From Desulfobacteraceae bacterium (lineage in GTDB: Bacteria; Desulfobacterota; Desulfobacteria; Desulfobacterales; JAABSP01): a stretch of DNA of 52,375 bases. The notes below the pieces were generated by a model. That model was given only the letters and a program-made list of their open reading frames with translations, had not been told where the DNA came from and made no database searches. A program made the translations under genes and the position numbers. Where the stretch lies: contig JAABSP010000038.1 of NCBI GenBank assembly GCA_011390345.1, positions 1 to 52,375 of the forward strand, in the 5' to 3' direction. Shown in pieces: positions 18,203 to 26,782 of the stretch. How positions within the stretch are numbered: position 1 is the first letter of the stretch; every line of letters starts with the position of its first letter.

Positions 18203-19042
18203 TCATGGATTCATAATCTTCAAATCTGTTCCGTCAAAGACGGGACCGTCCTTGCAGACATGGGCATAGGCATCGGCTTTGGAATCGGTCTCCACGGCAC
18301 ATCCGAGGCATGCGCCGATGCCGCAGGCCATGATCGTCTCCACCGAAACCCGGCAGGGAATTTCCGCGTTTCGGGCAAGGTTTGATACGGCCCGGAGCAT
18401 TGGAATCGGGCCGCACGCGCAGATGAGATCGGGTCTGTCCGTTTCGATCCGCTCTTCCAGCGGTTTGGTCACCAGCCCCTTTCTACCCGCGCCCCCGTCC
18501 TCGGTGGCCGGGATCACTTCGATGCCCATCTCGGAAAACTCCTCCAGGCAGAGGAGATCGGCCTCGGTTCTTCCGCCGACAAAGAGCGTGAGATCGTCCG
18601 GGGAGCGGCCATGCATCAGGGCATAACGGCCGTAGAAGAAGAGCGGGGCGATGCCGATGCCGCCGGCCGCGAGAAAGATCCGATCGGCCCCTTCCGGGAG
18701 TCCGAACCAGTTTCCCAGAGGCCCCAGCAGGTCCAGAACCGCGCCGGCCCGCTGCTCTGAAAGGCGACGGGTGAAGGGGCCCACCACCCGGTAGAGCAGC
18801 TCGATCCCGTGAACCCGGTAAAGCGTATCTGCCCCTTCCGAATCTGCGGAGACCTCTTTTCCCCGGAGGCGCCGGTGAATGGAAAAGGGACGGCGCAGCA
18901 GGGGCCCCCTGTCGTCTGGAAAGCGCAGGGTAACGAACTGTCCCGGCTTTGCCGCTTCATATCCCTCCCCGGTGATCCCCATCCGAAAGTAGCCGGGGGT
19001 CGCTGGCTGATTCCAGAGAATCTCTGTCTGCTGCTGGCGCAT
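18203..19042 (-). CDS. pyrK: Dihydroorotate dehydrogenase electron-transfer subunit (PyrK-like)
   Basis: A 279-residue flavo-iron-sulfur protein. The FAD-binding segment is LLRRPFSIH, the NAD-binding part starts at FLAAGGIGIAPLFFYGRYAL, and the [2Fe-2S] loop near the C-terminus is CGIGACLGCAVE followed by CKDGPVF. PyrK links the PyrD subunit to NAD+ in pyrimidine synthesis. No pyrD lies next to it here. Relatives such as sulfide dehydrogenase or NfnA share the fold, but the short cysteine loop favours PyrK. ATG 19042 follows GGAGGG; a TTG at 19063 is the alternative. It is transcribed toward the atp operon. Confidence 0.88.
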   Translation of the reverse strand: MRQQQTEILWNQPATPGYFRMGITGEGYEAAKPGQFVTLRFPDDRGPLLRRPFSIHRRLRGKEVSADSEGADTLYRVHGIELLYRVVGPFTRRLSEQRAGAVLDLLGPLGNWFGLPEGADRIFLAAGGIGIAPLFFYGRYALMHGRSPDDLTLFVGGRTEADLLCLEEFSEMGIEVIPATEDGGAGRKGLVTKPLEERIETDRPDLICACGPIPMLRAVSNLARNAEIPCRVSVETIMACGIGACLGCAVETDSKADAYAHVCKDGPVFDGTDLKIMNP

Positions 19043-19208
19043 GCCTGCTGGTTTCCCTCCCAATCCAAAGGCTTTCGTACAAAGAAATGGTTTCTATCAT
19101 AAATGTCCGGCTTTGGGAACAAAAAAAAGATCGAATGAAACCGCTTCCTTAACCGCTGCATGCCCTGATTGTCTTGATCATGGGCCAACCATGCGTTACT
19201 ATGGAAAA

Positions 19209-20078
19209 ATGAAACGATATAGTTCAACGGCAACAGCATATCGACTACCGCGCCCGGCGCCTTTTGCCGGAATTTTTCTCATGACAGCGATTCTCTGGAT
19301 GATGATGTCCGCAATGCCCTTTTCCGGAGCCACTGCCCATGCAGATCCGCCGCCGCTCCCCTTTCAGCCGGGGGAAAAGCTCAAGTTCGATCTGAAGTGG
19401 GAGTTCGTCAAGGCCGGGGAGGCAACCTTACGGGTGCTTTCGGCAGAGAACGTGGGGGATGTCCCTGCCTACCATTTCCAAATGACGGCAGAGACCACAT
19501 CCTTTGTGGATGTCTTCTATAAGGTGCGGGACCGGATCGACGCGTTCGTGGATACGGATGTGACCCGTTCACTGCTCTACAAGAAGAAGCAGCGGGAGGG
19601 CAAGACCCACCGGGATATTATGGTGCAGTTCGACTGGGAGAAGAACCTTGCCCAATATACCAACTTCAACAAGCCCAAGCCCCCTGTTGAGCTGCTGCCC
19701 GGCACTTTCGATCCGCTCTCTGCATTCTACTTCGCCCGGACCGTGGCCCCGGCTCCCGGCATGGATGTCAAACGGCCTGTGACGGACGGGAAGGATGTGG
19801 TGATGGGAAGGGCTGAGTTTATCCGGCGGGAGCGGATCGAGGTGAACGGCAAAACCTACGACACCTTTCTGATCGAGCCGGAGATCGAGCATATCGGCGG
19901 CGTCTTCGAGAAGAGCGATGACGCGAAAATTCAGGTCTGGGTGACCGCGGATCACCGCCGGATTCCGGTGCTGATCAAGAGCAAGGTCATTGTCGGCAGC
20001 TTCAGGGCAGAGCTGGAATCGGCAGCGGGGCTGGTTCCGGAGCCCGTGAAAAGCTTCAAAGAAGAGCGTCCGGAGTAG
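19209..20078 (+). CDS. DUF3108 envelope protein
   Basis: A 289-residue protein with an N-terminal signal or anchor (about residues 17-36, PFAGIFLMTAILWMMMSAM). The conserved DUF3108 body follows, opening FQPGEKLKFDLKWEFVKAGE and ending near HRRIPVLIKSKVIVGSF. It is predicted to be beta-rich and periplasmic; no function is established. ATG 19209 follows GGAAAA, and ATG 19191 is also possible. The frame is open to 19041 but that part overlaps the divergent pyrK start and has no signal-like sequence, so it is left out. It is convergent with the sigma-54 regulator gene. Confidence 0.85.
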   Translation: MKRYSSTATAYRLPRPAPFAGIFLMTAILWMMMSAMPFSGATAHADPPPLPFQPGEKLKFDLKWEFVKAGEATLRVLSAENVGDVPAYHFQMTAETTSFVDVFYKVRDRIDAFVDTDVTRSLLYKKKQREGKTHRDIMVQFDWEKNLAQYTNFNKPKPPVELLPGTFDPLSAFYFARTVAPAPGMDVKRPVTDGKDVVMGRAEFIRRERIEVNGKTYDTFLIEPEIEHIGGVFEKSDDAKIQVWVTADHRRIPVLIKSKVIVGSFRAELESAAGLVPEPVKSFKEERPE

Positions 20079-20113
20079 TCCTTTGATCCGGAATGCAGCG
20101 AAGGCCCGCTCGG

Positions 20114-21493
20114 CTATCCCACTACTTCGGTCTCGATGTCGATCCCCATCTTCTTGATCCGCTTCCAGAGCGTGACCCGGCTCACCCCAAGCCTTCTTGC
20201 AGCCTCGGAGCGATTCCCGCCCGTCTCCTTCAAAGTCTTGATCAGAAGCTGCCGCTGCTGATTTTTATCGGTTGGCTTCGATTTTGATTTCTCCTGCGGC
20301 CGGCATTCGCAGCTCCTGGCCAGAATCCGCGGCGGCAGATGCTCCACTTCCACGGGCCTGTCAGAACAGAGCACCAGGGCATATTCCATGGCATTCCGCA
20401 GCTCCCGGACATTGCCGGGCCACTCATAATTCTGCAGCAGCTCCATCGCGGCCGGTGTGATACCGGAGACATTCTTCCCGCTCTTCATGGTGTTGATCTG
20501 AAGGAAATGGTGGGCCAGAATCGGGATATCCTCCTTTCTTTCGAAAAGAGAGGGGCAGTGGATTGGAAAGACATTGATCCGGAAAAAGAGATCCTCCCGG
20601 AAGCCGCCATCTGCCACCAGCTTCTCCAGATCCCGGTTGGTGGCGGTGATGATCCGGACATCCACAGGGATGGGGCGGTGATCCCCCACCCGCTCCACCT
20701 CCTTCTGCTCCAGGACCCGCAGCAGCTTCACCTGCATGGTGGGCGGGATTTCCCCGATCTCGTCCAGCAGAATCGTTCCGCCGTGGGCCTCTTCAAACCG
20801 GCCGAAGCGTGTCTTCTCCGCGCCCGTGTAGGCCCCTTTCACATGGCCGAAGAGTTCGCTCTCGAGAAGATTTTCATTCAATGCCGAGCAGTTGACCCGG
20901 ATAAAAGGTTTTCCCTGGCGCAGGCTGCTCTCATGAACTGCAAAGGCCACGAGTTCTTTTCCGGTTCCGCTGGGCCCCTGGATCATCACCGGTGCATCGG
21001 TTCTGGCCACATGATCGATCAGCTCCAGCATCTTCAGGATCGGCGGGGATTCTCCCAGAATGCCGTGGGAGGGCGCATCCAGGTGAAAGGTCTTCCGGAG
21101 AGCCAGAATCTCCTGCTGCTGCCGGACCATCTCGGAGATGTCGGTCAGGGTCTCCACCGCGCCGATGATCTCCCCTTTTTCATCTTTTAAGACCGTCGCG
21201 TTTTTGATGATGTTGACCCGCCGCTGCGCCTTATTCGTGATGGTACATTTCTTGCCTTTCATCTCCTTGCGCCGGAAGAGGCCGCACCACTCCTCACAGC
21301 TTCCTCTGCCGATGATCTTGCAGCCGTCGCAGTTGAGTATCCGGCAGGACTGACCGATCAACTCCTCCCGGGCATAGCCCGTGGTCTTCTCCGCGGCCGG
21401 ATTGACCGCTACGATCTCCCCCCGGGGGTTCACCACCAGAATCGCGTCCTGCAGGGTATTGAAGATGGTCTTCCAATGATCCGATATATTCAT
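20114..21493 (-). CDS. PAS-domain sigma-54 enhancer-binding regulator
   Basis: A 459-residue activator of sigma-54 RNA polymerase. The N-terminal PAS domain (about residues 5-125) carries a cysteine cluster, [21 protein letters not shown], with a further Cys downstream. The AAA+ domain has Walker A GPSGTGKE, the sigma-54 contact loop GAYTGA (variant of GAFTGA), Walker [12 protein letters not shown] and the R-finger region [11 protein letters not shown]. The C-terminal Fis-type helix-turn-helix is [20 protein letters not shown]. The cysteines suggest a redox, metal or haem sensor; this is inferred. It diverges from the octaheme cytochrome operon, which has a -24/-12 promoter, so that operon is its probable target. 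GGAG precedes the ATG. Confidence 0.95.
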   Translation of the reverse strand: MNISDHWKTIFNTLQDAILVVNPRGEIVAVNPAAEKTTGYAREELIGQSCRILNCDGCKIIGRGSCEEWCGLFRRKEMKGKKCTITNKAQRRVNIIKNATVLKDEKGEIIGAVETLTDISEMVRQQQEILALRKTFHLDAPSHGILGESPPILKMLELIDHVARTDAPVMIQGPSGTGKELVAFAVHESSLRQGKPFIRVNCSALNENLLESELFGHVKGAYTGAEKTRFGRFEEAHGGTILLDEIGEIPPTMQVKLLRVLEQKEVERVGDHRPIPVDVRIITATNRDLEKLVADGGFREDLFFRINVFPIHCPSLFERKEDIPILAHHFLQINTMKSGKNVSGITPAAMELLQNYEWPGNVRELRNAMEYALVLCSDRPVEVEHLPPRILARSCECRPQEKSKSKPTDKNQQRQLLIKTLKETGGNRSEAARRLGVSRVTLWKRIKKMGIDIETEVVG

Positions 21494-21609
21494 GAAGGCT
21501 CCGCAATATGTAAACTGTTAAGTTAGCAGGTGTTAATATAGCCTTTACCTCCTGGTTTCGCAAGGGAAAAAGGATCTGAAAAATTCGACTGAAGGGAAAA
21601 ATGGGCTGC

Positions 21610-21629
21610 TTTGCAGGATGATCTGCAAA
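21610..21629. promoter_or_regulatory. Likely enhancer site for the divergent regulator
   Basis: TTTGCAG at 21610-21616 and CTGCAAA at 21623-21629 form a perfect inverted repeat with a 6-base spacer. Its centre lies about 110 bases before the expected start of transcription, the usual distance for the binding site of a sigma-54 activator with a Fis-type DNA-binding domain. It also lies in the promoter region of the regulator gene, so autoregulation is possible. Confidence 0.55.
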
Positions 21630-21705
21630 ATTCTTCTTGATCATCGGAGCATTCTTCAATAGAATTATAACAAGATATTATTACCTTGTAGATACACACA
21701 TGTTC

Positions 21706-21721
21706 CGGCATGAAAATTGCT
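21706..21721 (+). promoter_or_regulatory. Sigma-54 (-24/-12) promoter of the octaheme cytochrome operon
   Basis: CGGCATGAAAATTGCT matches the sigma-54 consensus TGGCAC-N5-TTGCW, with GG at 21707-21708, GC at 21719-21720 and the required 12-base offset between them. Only the first T and one inner base differ. Transcription would start near 21732, leaving a leader of about 100 bases before the GTG start. A sigma-54 activator is encoded next door on the other strand. Confidence 0.75.
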
Positions 21722-21831
21722 TAAAAGTTGCCAAGAGTCTCTCTTTCGTCCCGAACAGCGGAGGGATAGCGATTGCCCATTCGTTATACAACGAAAATAC
21801 ATTGATATATCTATGGGATAAGGAGGTAAGA

Positions 21832-23502
21832 GTGAAAAAAGTCGGATCGAGAAAAGTGTTAATCCCTTTCCTCTCTCATGTGGGATGCGTCTCACTCGCA
21901 CTCATGCTGCTCTTTTCGGCCCCGGGATGGGCGCAGGAGGAAGAGATGCAGGCAGATGCGCCGGGAAGAATCTTGGCCCGTCAGGCCACCCAGGATAAGA
22001 CTTCCTGGATCACCGCGGATCATTCCCGGTTCGAGGCCTTGCAGAAGGAATTCAATTCGGGCCCCGAGGTCACCCGGGCCTGTCTGACCTGCCACAATGA
22101 TGCCGCGTCCCAGTTCCACGAGACCATCCACTGGACATGGCTCGACCCATATTCGGAAAAGGGGATCACCGGCAAGGGCGGATTGTCGGTCAACAACTTC
22201 TGCATCAGCATCCACAGCAACGAGCCGAGATGCACATCGTGCCACGCAGGATACGGCTGGAAAGACAAGAACTTCGACTTCACCCAGCAGGACAAGGTCG
22301 ATTGCCTCATCTGCCACGAGCAGACCGGAACCTATAAGAAGTTCCCCACCAAGGCCGGCCGTGTGGTGAGTGAGCCGACTCTCTTCAAGGGGAACGGAAA
22401 GACCTACACCCCGCCGGACTGGAACAAGGTGGCACAGAGCGTTGCGAGACCGACCCGGAAGAACTGCGGCACCTGCCACTTCTCCGGCGGCGGCGGGGAC
22501 GGCGTTAAGCACGGGGATATGGATTCATCTCTTTTCAAGCCGGACAAGAAGCTCGATGTCCACATGGGAACCGACGGACAGGATTTCGACTGTATCCGGT
22601 GCCATACCACCACCCGCCATCAGATCGCAGGCCGGATCTATTCGACCCCCGCAGTAACCCATCGGAAAAGCCTGATCGAAGATGACCTGATCCCAAAGAT
22701 CCGGTGCGAATCCTGCCACAGCGCGACCCCTCACAAAGAGGCAAAGATCAACGACCATACCGATAAAGTCGGGTGCCAGAGCTGCCATATTCCGACCTTT
22801 GCACGGGTCGAGCCGACCAAGATGTGGTGGGACTGGTCCAAGGCCGGAGAGAAGAAGAACGGAAAGCCCTATACGATAGACGGCCCCTTTGGAAAACATA
22901 CCTACAACACCAAGAAGGGCGAGTTCAAATGGGACAAGAATGTGGTTCCGGAATACTTCTGGTTCAACGGCTCGATCAACACCCTGACGGCCATAGACAA
23001 GATCGACCCTTCCGGCGTGGTCCGGGTGAGCTGGCCCGAAGGGAGCCGGGATGATCCCGATTCCCGGATCACCCCTTTCAAAGTGCATCGGGGAAAACAG
23101 CCCTACGACACGGTCAACAAGACGATTCTGATCCCGCACCTTTTCGGCAAGAAGGAGAGCGGCGCGTTCTGGGGCAATTTCGACTGGAAGCTGGCGCTGG
23201 AGTCGGGGATGGCCTATGCGGAGCTGCCCTTCAGCGGCGAGTTCGACTTCGTGGAGACGACCTATGTCTTCCCCACCACCCATATGGTCGCGCCCAAGGA
23301 GGATGCCCTCCGGTGCGAGGCCTGCCACAGCAGCGACGGCCGGATGGCCGGCCTTGCCGGATTCTATATGCCGGGCAGAGACAGCAATGATCCTGTGGAG
23401 ATGGCCGGATGGGCCATCGTGCTGCTCTCCCTGGGCGGCGTTATCCTCCACGGGCTGGGGCGTTCATTTTTCAGGAAAAACGGCGGCTCGGGCCGCAAAT
23501 AA
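21832..23502 (+). CDS. Octaheme c-type cytochrome, tetrathionate reductase family
   Basis: A 556-residue exported multihaem cytochrome with eight CXXCH motifs: CLTCH (residues 84-88), CTSCH, CLICH, CGTCH, CIRCH, CESCH, CQSCH and CEACH. The NNFCISIHSNEPRCTSCH segment and the order of motifs match the octaheme tetrathionate reductase family, which reduces tetrathionate, nitrite or hydroxylamine in vitro. GTG 21832 follows AAGGAGG and begins a clear signal peptide ending at PGWAQ. The frame is open to 21637, but the sigma-54 promoter lies there, so that part is untranslated. A C-terminal membrane helix (WAIVLLSLGGVILHGLG) anchors it outside the membrane. The next gene is a cytochrome b that can feed it electrons from quinol. 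The physiological substrate is unproven. Confidence 0.93.
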   Translation: MKKVGSRKVLIPFLSHVGCVSLALMLLFSAPGWAQEEEMQADAPGRILARQATQDKTSWITADHSRFEALQKEFNSGPEVTRACLTCHNDAASQFHETIHWTWLDPYSEKGITGKGGLSVNNFCISIHSNEPRCTSCHAGYGWKDKNFDFTQQDKVDCLICHEQTGTYKKFPTKAGRVVSEPTLFKGNGKTYTPPDWNKVAQSVARPTRKNCGTCHFSGGGGDGVKHGDMDSSLFKPDKKLDVHMGTDGQDFDCIRCHTTTRHQIAGRIYSTPAVTHRKSLIEDDLIPKIRCESCHSATPHKEAKINDHTDKVGCQSCHIPTFARVEPTKMWWDWSKAGEKKNGKPYTIDGPFGKHTYNTKKGEFKWDKNVVPEYFWFNGSINTLTAIDKIDPSGVVRVSWPEGSRDDPDSRITPFKVHRGKQPYDTVNKTILIPHLFGKKESGAFWGNFDWKLALESGMAYAELPFSGEFDFVETTYVFPTTHMVAPKEDALRCEACHSSDGRMAGLAGFYMPGRDSNDPVEMAGWAIVLLSLGGVILHGLGRSFFRKNGGSGRK

Positions 23503-23523
23503 GATATTGAGGAGGGAAACATC

Positions 23524-24180
23524 ATGTCCGAAAACCCAATGATCAAAATCTATCTCTATTCGAAGTTCGAACGGTTCTGGCACTGGGCACAGGCGCTGCT
23601 GATCTTTCTGCTGCTACTGACAGGATTCGAGGTCCACGGAACCTACACCCTCTTCGGGTTCGAGGCGGCCGTAGAGATCCACAACTTTACCGGCATCGCC
23701 TGGCTGGTACTCTACATCTTCATCGTCTTCTGGCTGCTGACCACCGGCGAGTGGCGCCAGTACATCCCCACCACCAGAAAGCTCTTTGCCGTGGCCAAAT
23801 ATTACGCGGTGGACATCTTTCAGGGCAAGCCCCACCCGGTGCAGAAGGCAAAGGAGGCAAAGCACAACCCCCTGCAGCGGCTCACCTATTTGGGGCTCTC
23901 CGCTATTTTGCTGCCGGTCCAGATGGGCACGGGACTGCTCTATTACACTTATAATAGTTGGGGCAGATGGGGGCTGGAGGGCATTTTCAGCCTGAGCGCC
24001 ATTGCCCTGATCCACTTTGCACTGGCATTTCTGATCCTCTCCTTTCTCATTGTCCATATCTATATGACCACCACCGGCCATTCCCTTTCCGCGCATGTCA
24101 AGGCCATGTGGTCCGGATGGGAGGAAGTGGAAGAGGGAACGGCCATCGAGGATTGGGAGAAGGCAGGCGGAAAGATTTAA
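23524..24180 (+). CDS. Cytochrome b (b561/FdnI-like) membrane subunit
   Basis: A 218-residue di-haem-type cytochrome b with four membrane helices. Candidate axial histidines lie in the first helix (FERFWHWAQALL), at EIHNFTGIAW, and in the last helices (LIHFALAFL, IVHIYMTTTGHS). It resembles the gamma subunit of formate dehydrogenase and thiosulfate reductase cytochrome b. It follows the octaheme cytochrome after 21 bases with GGAGGG before its ATG. It probably carries electrons between the quinone pool and the octaheme protein in the periplasm. Direction of electron flow is not shown by the sequence. Confidence 0.9.
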   Translation: MSENPMIKIYLYSKFERFWHWAQALLIFLLLLTGFEVHGTYTLFGFEAAVEIHNFTGIAWLVLYIFIVFWLLTTGEWRQYIPTTRKLFAVAKYYAVDIFQGKPHPVQKAKEAKHNPLQRLTYLGLSAILLPVQMGTGLLYYTYNSWGRWGLEGIFSLSAIALIHFALAFLILSFLIVHIYMTTTGHSLSAHVKAMWSGWEEVEEGTAIEDWEKAGGKI

Positions 24181-24203
24181 CCCCTGCCCCCCTTTCCCCT
24201 TTT

Positions 24204-24240
24204 GCGGCGCGGCCATTTTACGGCCGCGTCATTTTCCCTC
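24204..24240 (+). terminator. Possible terminator after the cytochrome operon
   Basis: CGCGGCC (24208-24214) pairs with GGCCGCG (24222-24228) around an ATTTTAC loop and is followed by ATTTT. The T-run is short, so termination may be partial. The rest of the gap 24181-24509 is C- and T-rich with no gene or clear promoter. Confidence 0.45.
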
Positions 24241-24509
24241 TCCCCAAATTTCTCATCCCCCAGACGATCTCCTCTTTTACCTCTCCCTTCTCCGATTTTT
24301 GCGGAAAAGCCCTTGCCAAAAAACCCGATGCTGGCGTAATGTATTCAAAATTTTTGTTCGGATGTCCTCCACAGGAATGCCGGGGGCGGATTCTCCGGAT
24401 GATCTCATGCAGAAAAGGCTTGTACTCTCTGCCCCGAATTTGATATGGGGCAGATGGATTCCGATAAAGGCGGCGGCCCGGAATCAATGGCGGAATTAGG
24501 GAGGGCGTC

Positions 24510-25262
24510 ATGAAAGTGATCTTTCACAAGGATTTCTACGAGGTGTATACCTCCGATCCCGCGGCCGCGGCCGACCGGATGGAGGCGATCGTCGGGGCCA
24601 TCGAACCCCATGCCGATTTCGAGGATGCCGTAATGGCCAGTGAAGAGGATATCGCGGCGGTCCATGCACCGGAACAGATCCAGTCGGTGCGGCGGCGGGG
24701 GCTTTACGACATATCGGCACTGGCGGCCGGCGGCGCGGTTGGGGCGGCCGAGATCGGCCTGAAAGAGCCCTGCTTCGGCCTGATCCGGCCTCCGGGACAC
24801 CATGCATCGGCCGCGTCCTCCTGGGGGTTCTGCTATTTCAATAACATGGCCGTGGCCTTAGATTCGCTCTACCGGCGGAAGATGATCGAGACGGCATTCG
24901 TCCTCGATTTCGATCTCCACTATGGGGACGGAACCGTCAACATCTTAGGAAACCGGAAGTATGTTACGATCTACAATGTGAACGCATATGAGCGGAAAGC
25001 CTACATGGACGAGGTGGAGCGGGAACTGTCAAGATGCCGGGTCGATCTCATCGGGATCTCGGCAGGATTTGACAACCATCGGGCCGACTGGGGCGGGCTC
25101 CTCTCCACGGATGACTACCGGGAGATGGGACACATGGCCCGGGAGGCGGCAGCAGCTTCCGGCGGCGGTCTTTTTGCCATTTTGGAGGGCGGATACAACC
25201 ATCGGGTACTCGGCGAAAACGTCCTTGCCCTGATGGAGGGAATGAAAGGATCGAAACTATGA
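24510..25262 (+). CDS. Histone-deacetylase-family zinc amidohydrolase
   Basis: A 250-residue member of the class II HDAC/acetylpolyamine amidohydrolase/AcuC superfamily, which removes acetyl groups from lysine, polyamines or small molecules. The catalytic His pair is in RPPGHHASAASSWGFCYFNN. Zinc ligands are Asp and His in LDFDLHYGDGT and a second Asp in ISAGFDNHRADWGG. The tail carries LEGGYNHRVLGENV. It is shorter than typical AcuC (about 370) but keeps all catalytic elements. Its stop overlaps the argC start (ATGA), so the two are co-translated. That pairing with an N-acetyl-glutamate pathway gene is notable. The substrate is unknown. Confidence 0.92.
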   Translation: MKVIFHKDFYEVYTSDPAAAADRMEAIVGAIEPHADFEDAVMASEEDIAAVHAPEQIQSVRRRGLYDISALAAGGAVGAAEIGLKEPCFGLIRPPGHHASAASSWGFCYFNNMAVALDSLYRRKMIETAFVLDFDLHYGDGTVNILGNRKYVTIYNVNAYERKAYMDEVERELSRCRVDLIGISAGFDNHRADWGGLLSTDDYREMGHMAREAAAASGGGLFAILEGGYNHRVLGENVLALMEGMKGSKL

Positions 25263-26296
25263 TTCGAGCAGCGGTTGTGGGGGCCACCGGGTATGCGGGC
25301 GCAGAATTGGTTCGGATTCTGGCCGGACATCCCGGCGCGGAGTTGACGGCCATCACCTCCCGGCAGTATGCGGGTGTGCCGATTTCAAAGGTCTATCCCG
25401 CGCTGGGGGGGCATGTTGATCTCGTGTGTGAGGCGTATTCTCCGGAAGCAGTCGGGAAAAAGGCCGATGTGGTATTTACTGCGCTTCCCCATAAACTTCC
25501 CATGGAGATCGTTCCCGAGCTGGTGCGCCAGGGAAAACGCGTGGTCGATCTTTCCGCGGATTTCCGGTTTCGATCGGCTGCAGCCTATGAGGCGGCCTAT
25601 CAGCCCCATACAGCGGTCGATCTGATGGAGAAGGCGGTCTACGGCCTTTCGGAGATATACCGGAAGGAGATCAAAGGTGCGGCTGTGGTGGGCAATCCCG
25701 GATGTTACCCCACCAGCGTTCTGCTGCCGCTGATTCCGCTGATCAAGGGAGGGCTGATCGACACGGGATCACTGGTTGCCGATTCCAAATCGGGCGTGAG
25801 CGGCGCGGGCCGGTCGCCGTCCCTGACCACGCTCTTCTCCGAGGTGCATGAGTCGTTCAAATCCTATAAGGTGACGGCTCACCGCCACAATCCGGAGATG
25901 GATGAGGTCTTGACCCGGGAGGCGGGTGATCCGGTTCACATCACCTTTGTCCCTCATCTCGTTCCCATGAACCGGGGGATGCTCTCTACCTTATATGCGC
26001 GGCTCAAAGGAGACGCGGACGGGAAGAAGGTCGGCCAGTGCCTTTCCGATTTCTATGAAAAAAGCCCCTTTGTCCGGATCTGTAATGACGGCAGGATTCC
26101 CGACACCCTCCATGTGCGGGGGACCAACCACTGCGACATCGGATTTCGGGTGGACGAAAAGAACGGCCGGCTGGTGATGATGTCGGTCATCGACAACCTG
26201 GTCAAGGGTGCGGCCGGCCAGGCCGTTCAGAACATGAACATCATGTTCGATACGGACGAGACCGCAGGATTGGCTGCGGTTCCCTATCCCATCTGA
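25259..26296 (+). CDS. argC: N-acetyl-gamma-glutamyl-phosphate reductase
   Basis: NADPH-dependent enzyme of 345 residues that reduces N-acetylglutamyl phosphate to the semialdehyde in arginine synthesis. The nucleotide-binding motif GATGYAGAELVRIL is at the N-terminus. The catalytic cysteine lies in VGNPGCYPTSVLLPL, and the catalytic His is probably in KVTAHRHNPEMDE. The start overlaps the deacetylase stop. No other arg genes are in the window. The ACT protein follows after 21 bases. Confidence 0.96.
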   Translation: MIRAAVVGATGYAGAELVRILAGHPGAELTAITSRQYAGVPISKVYPALGGHVDLVCEAYSPEAVGKKADVVFTALPHKLPMEIVPELVRQGKRVVDLSADFRFRSAAAYEAAYQPHTAVDLMEKAVYGLSEIYRKEIKGAAVVGNPGCYPTSVLLPLIPLIKGGLIDTGSLVADSKSGVSGAGRSPSLTTLFSEVHESFKSYKVTAHRHNPEMDEVLTREAGDPVHITFVPHLVPMNRGMLSTLYARLKGDADGKKVGQCLSDFYEKSPFVRICNDGRIPDTLHVRGTNHCDIGFRVDEKNGRLVMMSVIDNLVKGAAGQAVQNMNIMFDTDETAGLAAVPYPI

Positions 26297-26317
26297 TCGA
26301 GAAACAAAGAGGATATC

Positions 26318-26749
26318 ATGAAGCTTCAGCAGCTTTCCATCTTTATCGAAAACCGTTCCGGCCGGCTGGCAAAGATCACGGCCACACTGGGAGAGGCCGG
26401 GGTGAACATCCGGGCCATGTCGCTGGCCGATACCTCCGATTTCGGGATTCTGCGGCTGATTGTCAATGATACGGATCGGGCCGTTGCGGTGCTGCGGGAG
26501 AACGGGTTTACGGTCAATCTATCGGAAGTGATCGCGGTGCAGATCGACGACCGTCCCGGTGAGCTGGGAAGGTTTTTGACGGCCATCGATGGGGCCGGGC
26601 TCAATGTGGAGTATATGTACGCCTTTGTCCAGAAGCGGATGGAACATGCGGTTGTGATCTTCCGGTTCGATGAGATCGACAAGGCGATTGCGGCGGTTCG
26701 TGAAGAGGGTTATACGGTGCTGGAGACGAGTGAGATATTCAGTATGTAA
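26318..26749 (+). CDS. Tandem ACT-domain protein
   Basis: A 143-residue protein made of two ACT domains (about residues 1-67 and 68-143), with no catalytic domain. The first opens LSIFIENRSGRLAKITATLG, the second AVQIDDRPGELGRFLTAID. ACT domains bind amino acids and regulate partner enzymes. In related bacteria such a gene often stands beside phenylacetate-CoA ligase homologues and a Liv-type ABC transporter, as it nearly does here, which suggests sensing of branched-chain or aromatic amino acids. Two inserted-looking genes separate it from that transporter. Confidence 0.88.
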   Translation: MKLQQLSIFIENRSGRLAKITATLGEAGVNIRAMSLADTSDFGILRLIVNDTDRAVAVLRENGFTVNLSEVIAVQIDDRPGELGRFLTAIDGAGLNVEYMYAFVQKRMEHAVVIFRFDEIDKAIAAVREEGYTVLETSEIFSM

Positions 26750-26782
26750 GCGGCAAAAAGTGATGAAGGAACGCGTCAGGTC

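Noticed and set aside
21637-21831. N-terminal extension of the octaheme cytochrome from ATG 21637
   Set aside because: The signal peptide begins at GTG 21832 after AAGGAGG, and a sigma-54 promoter lies inside the extension.
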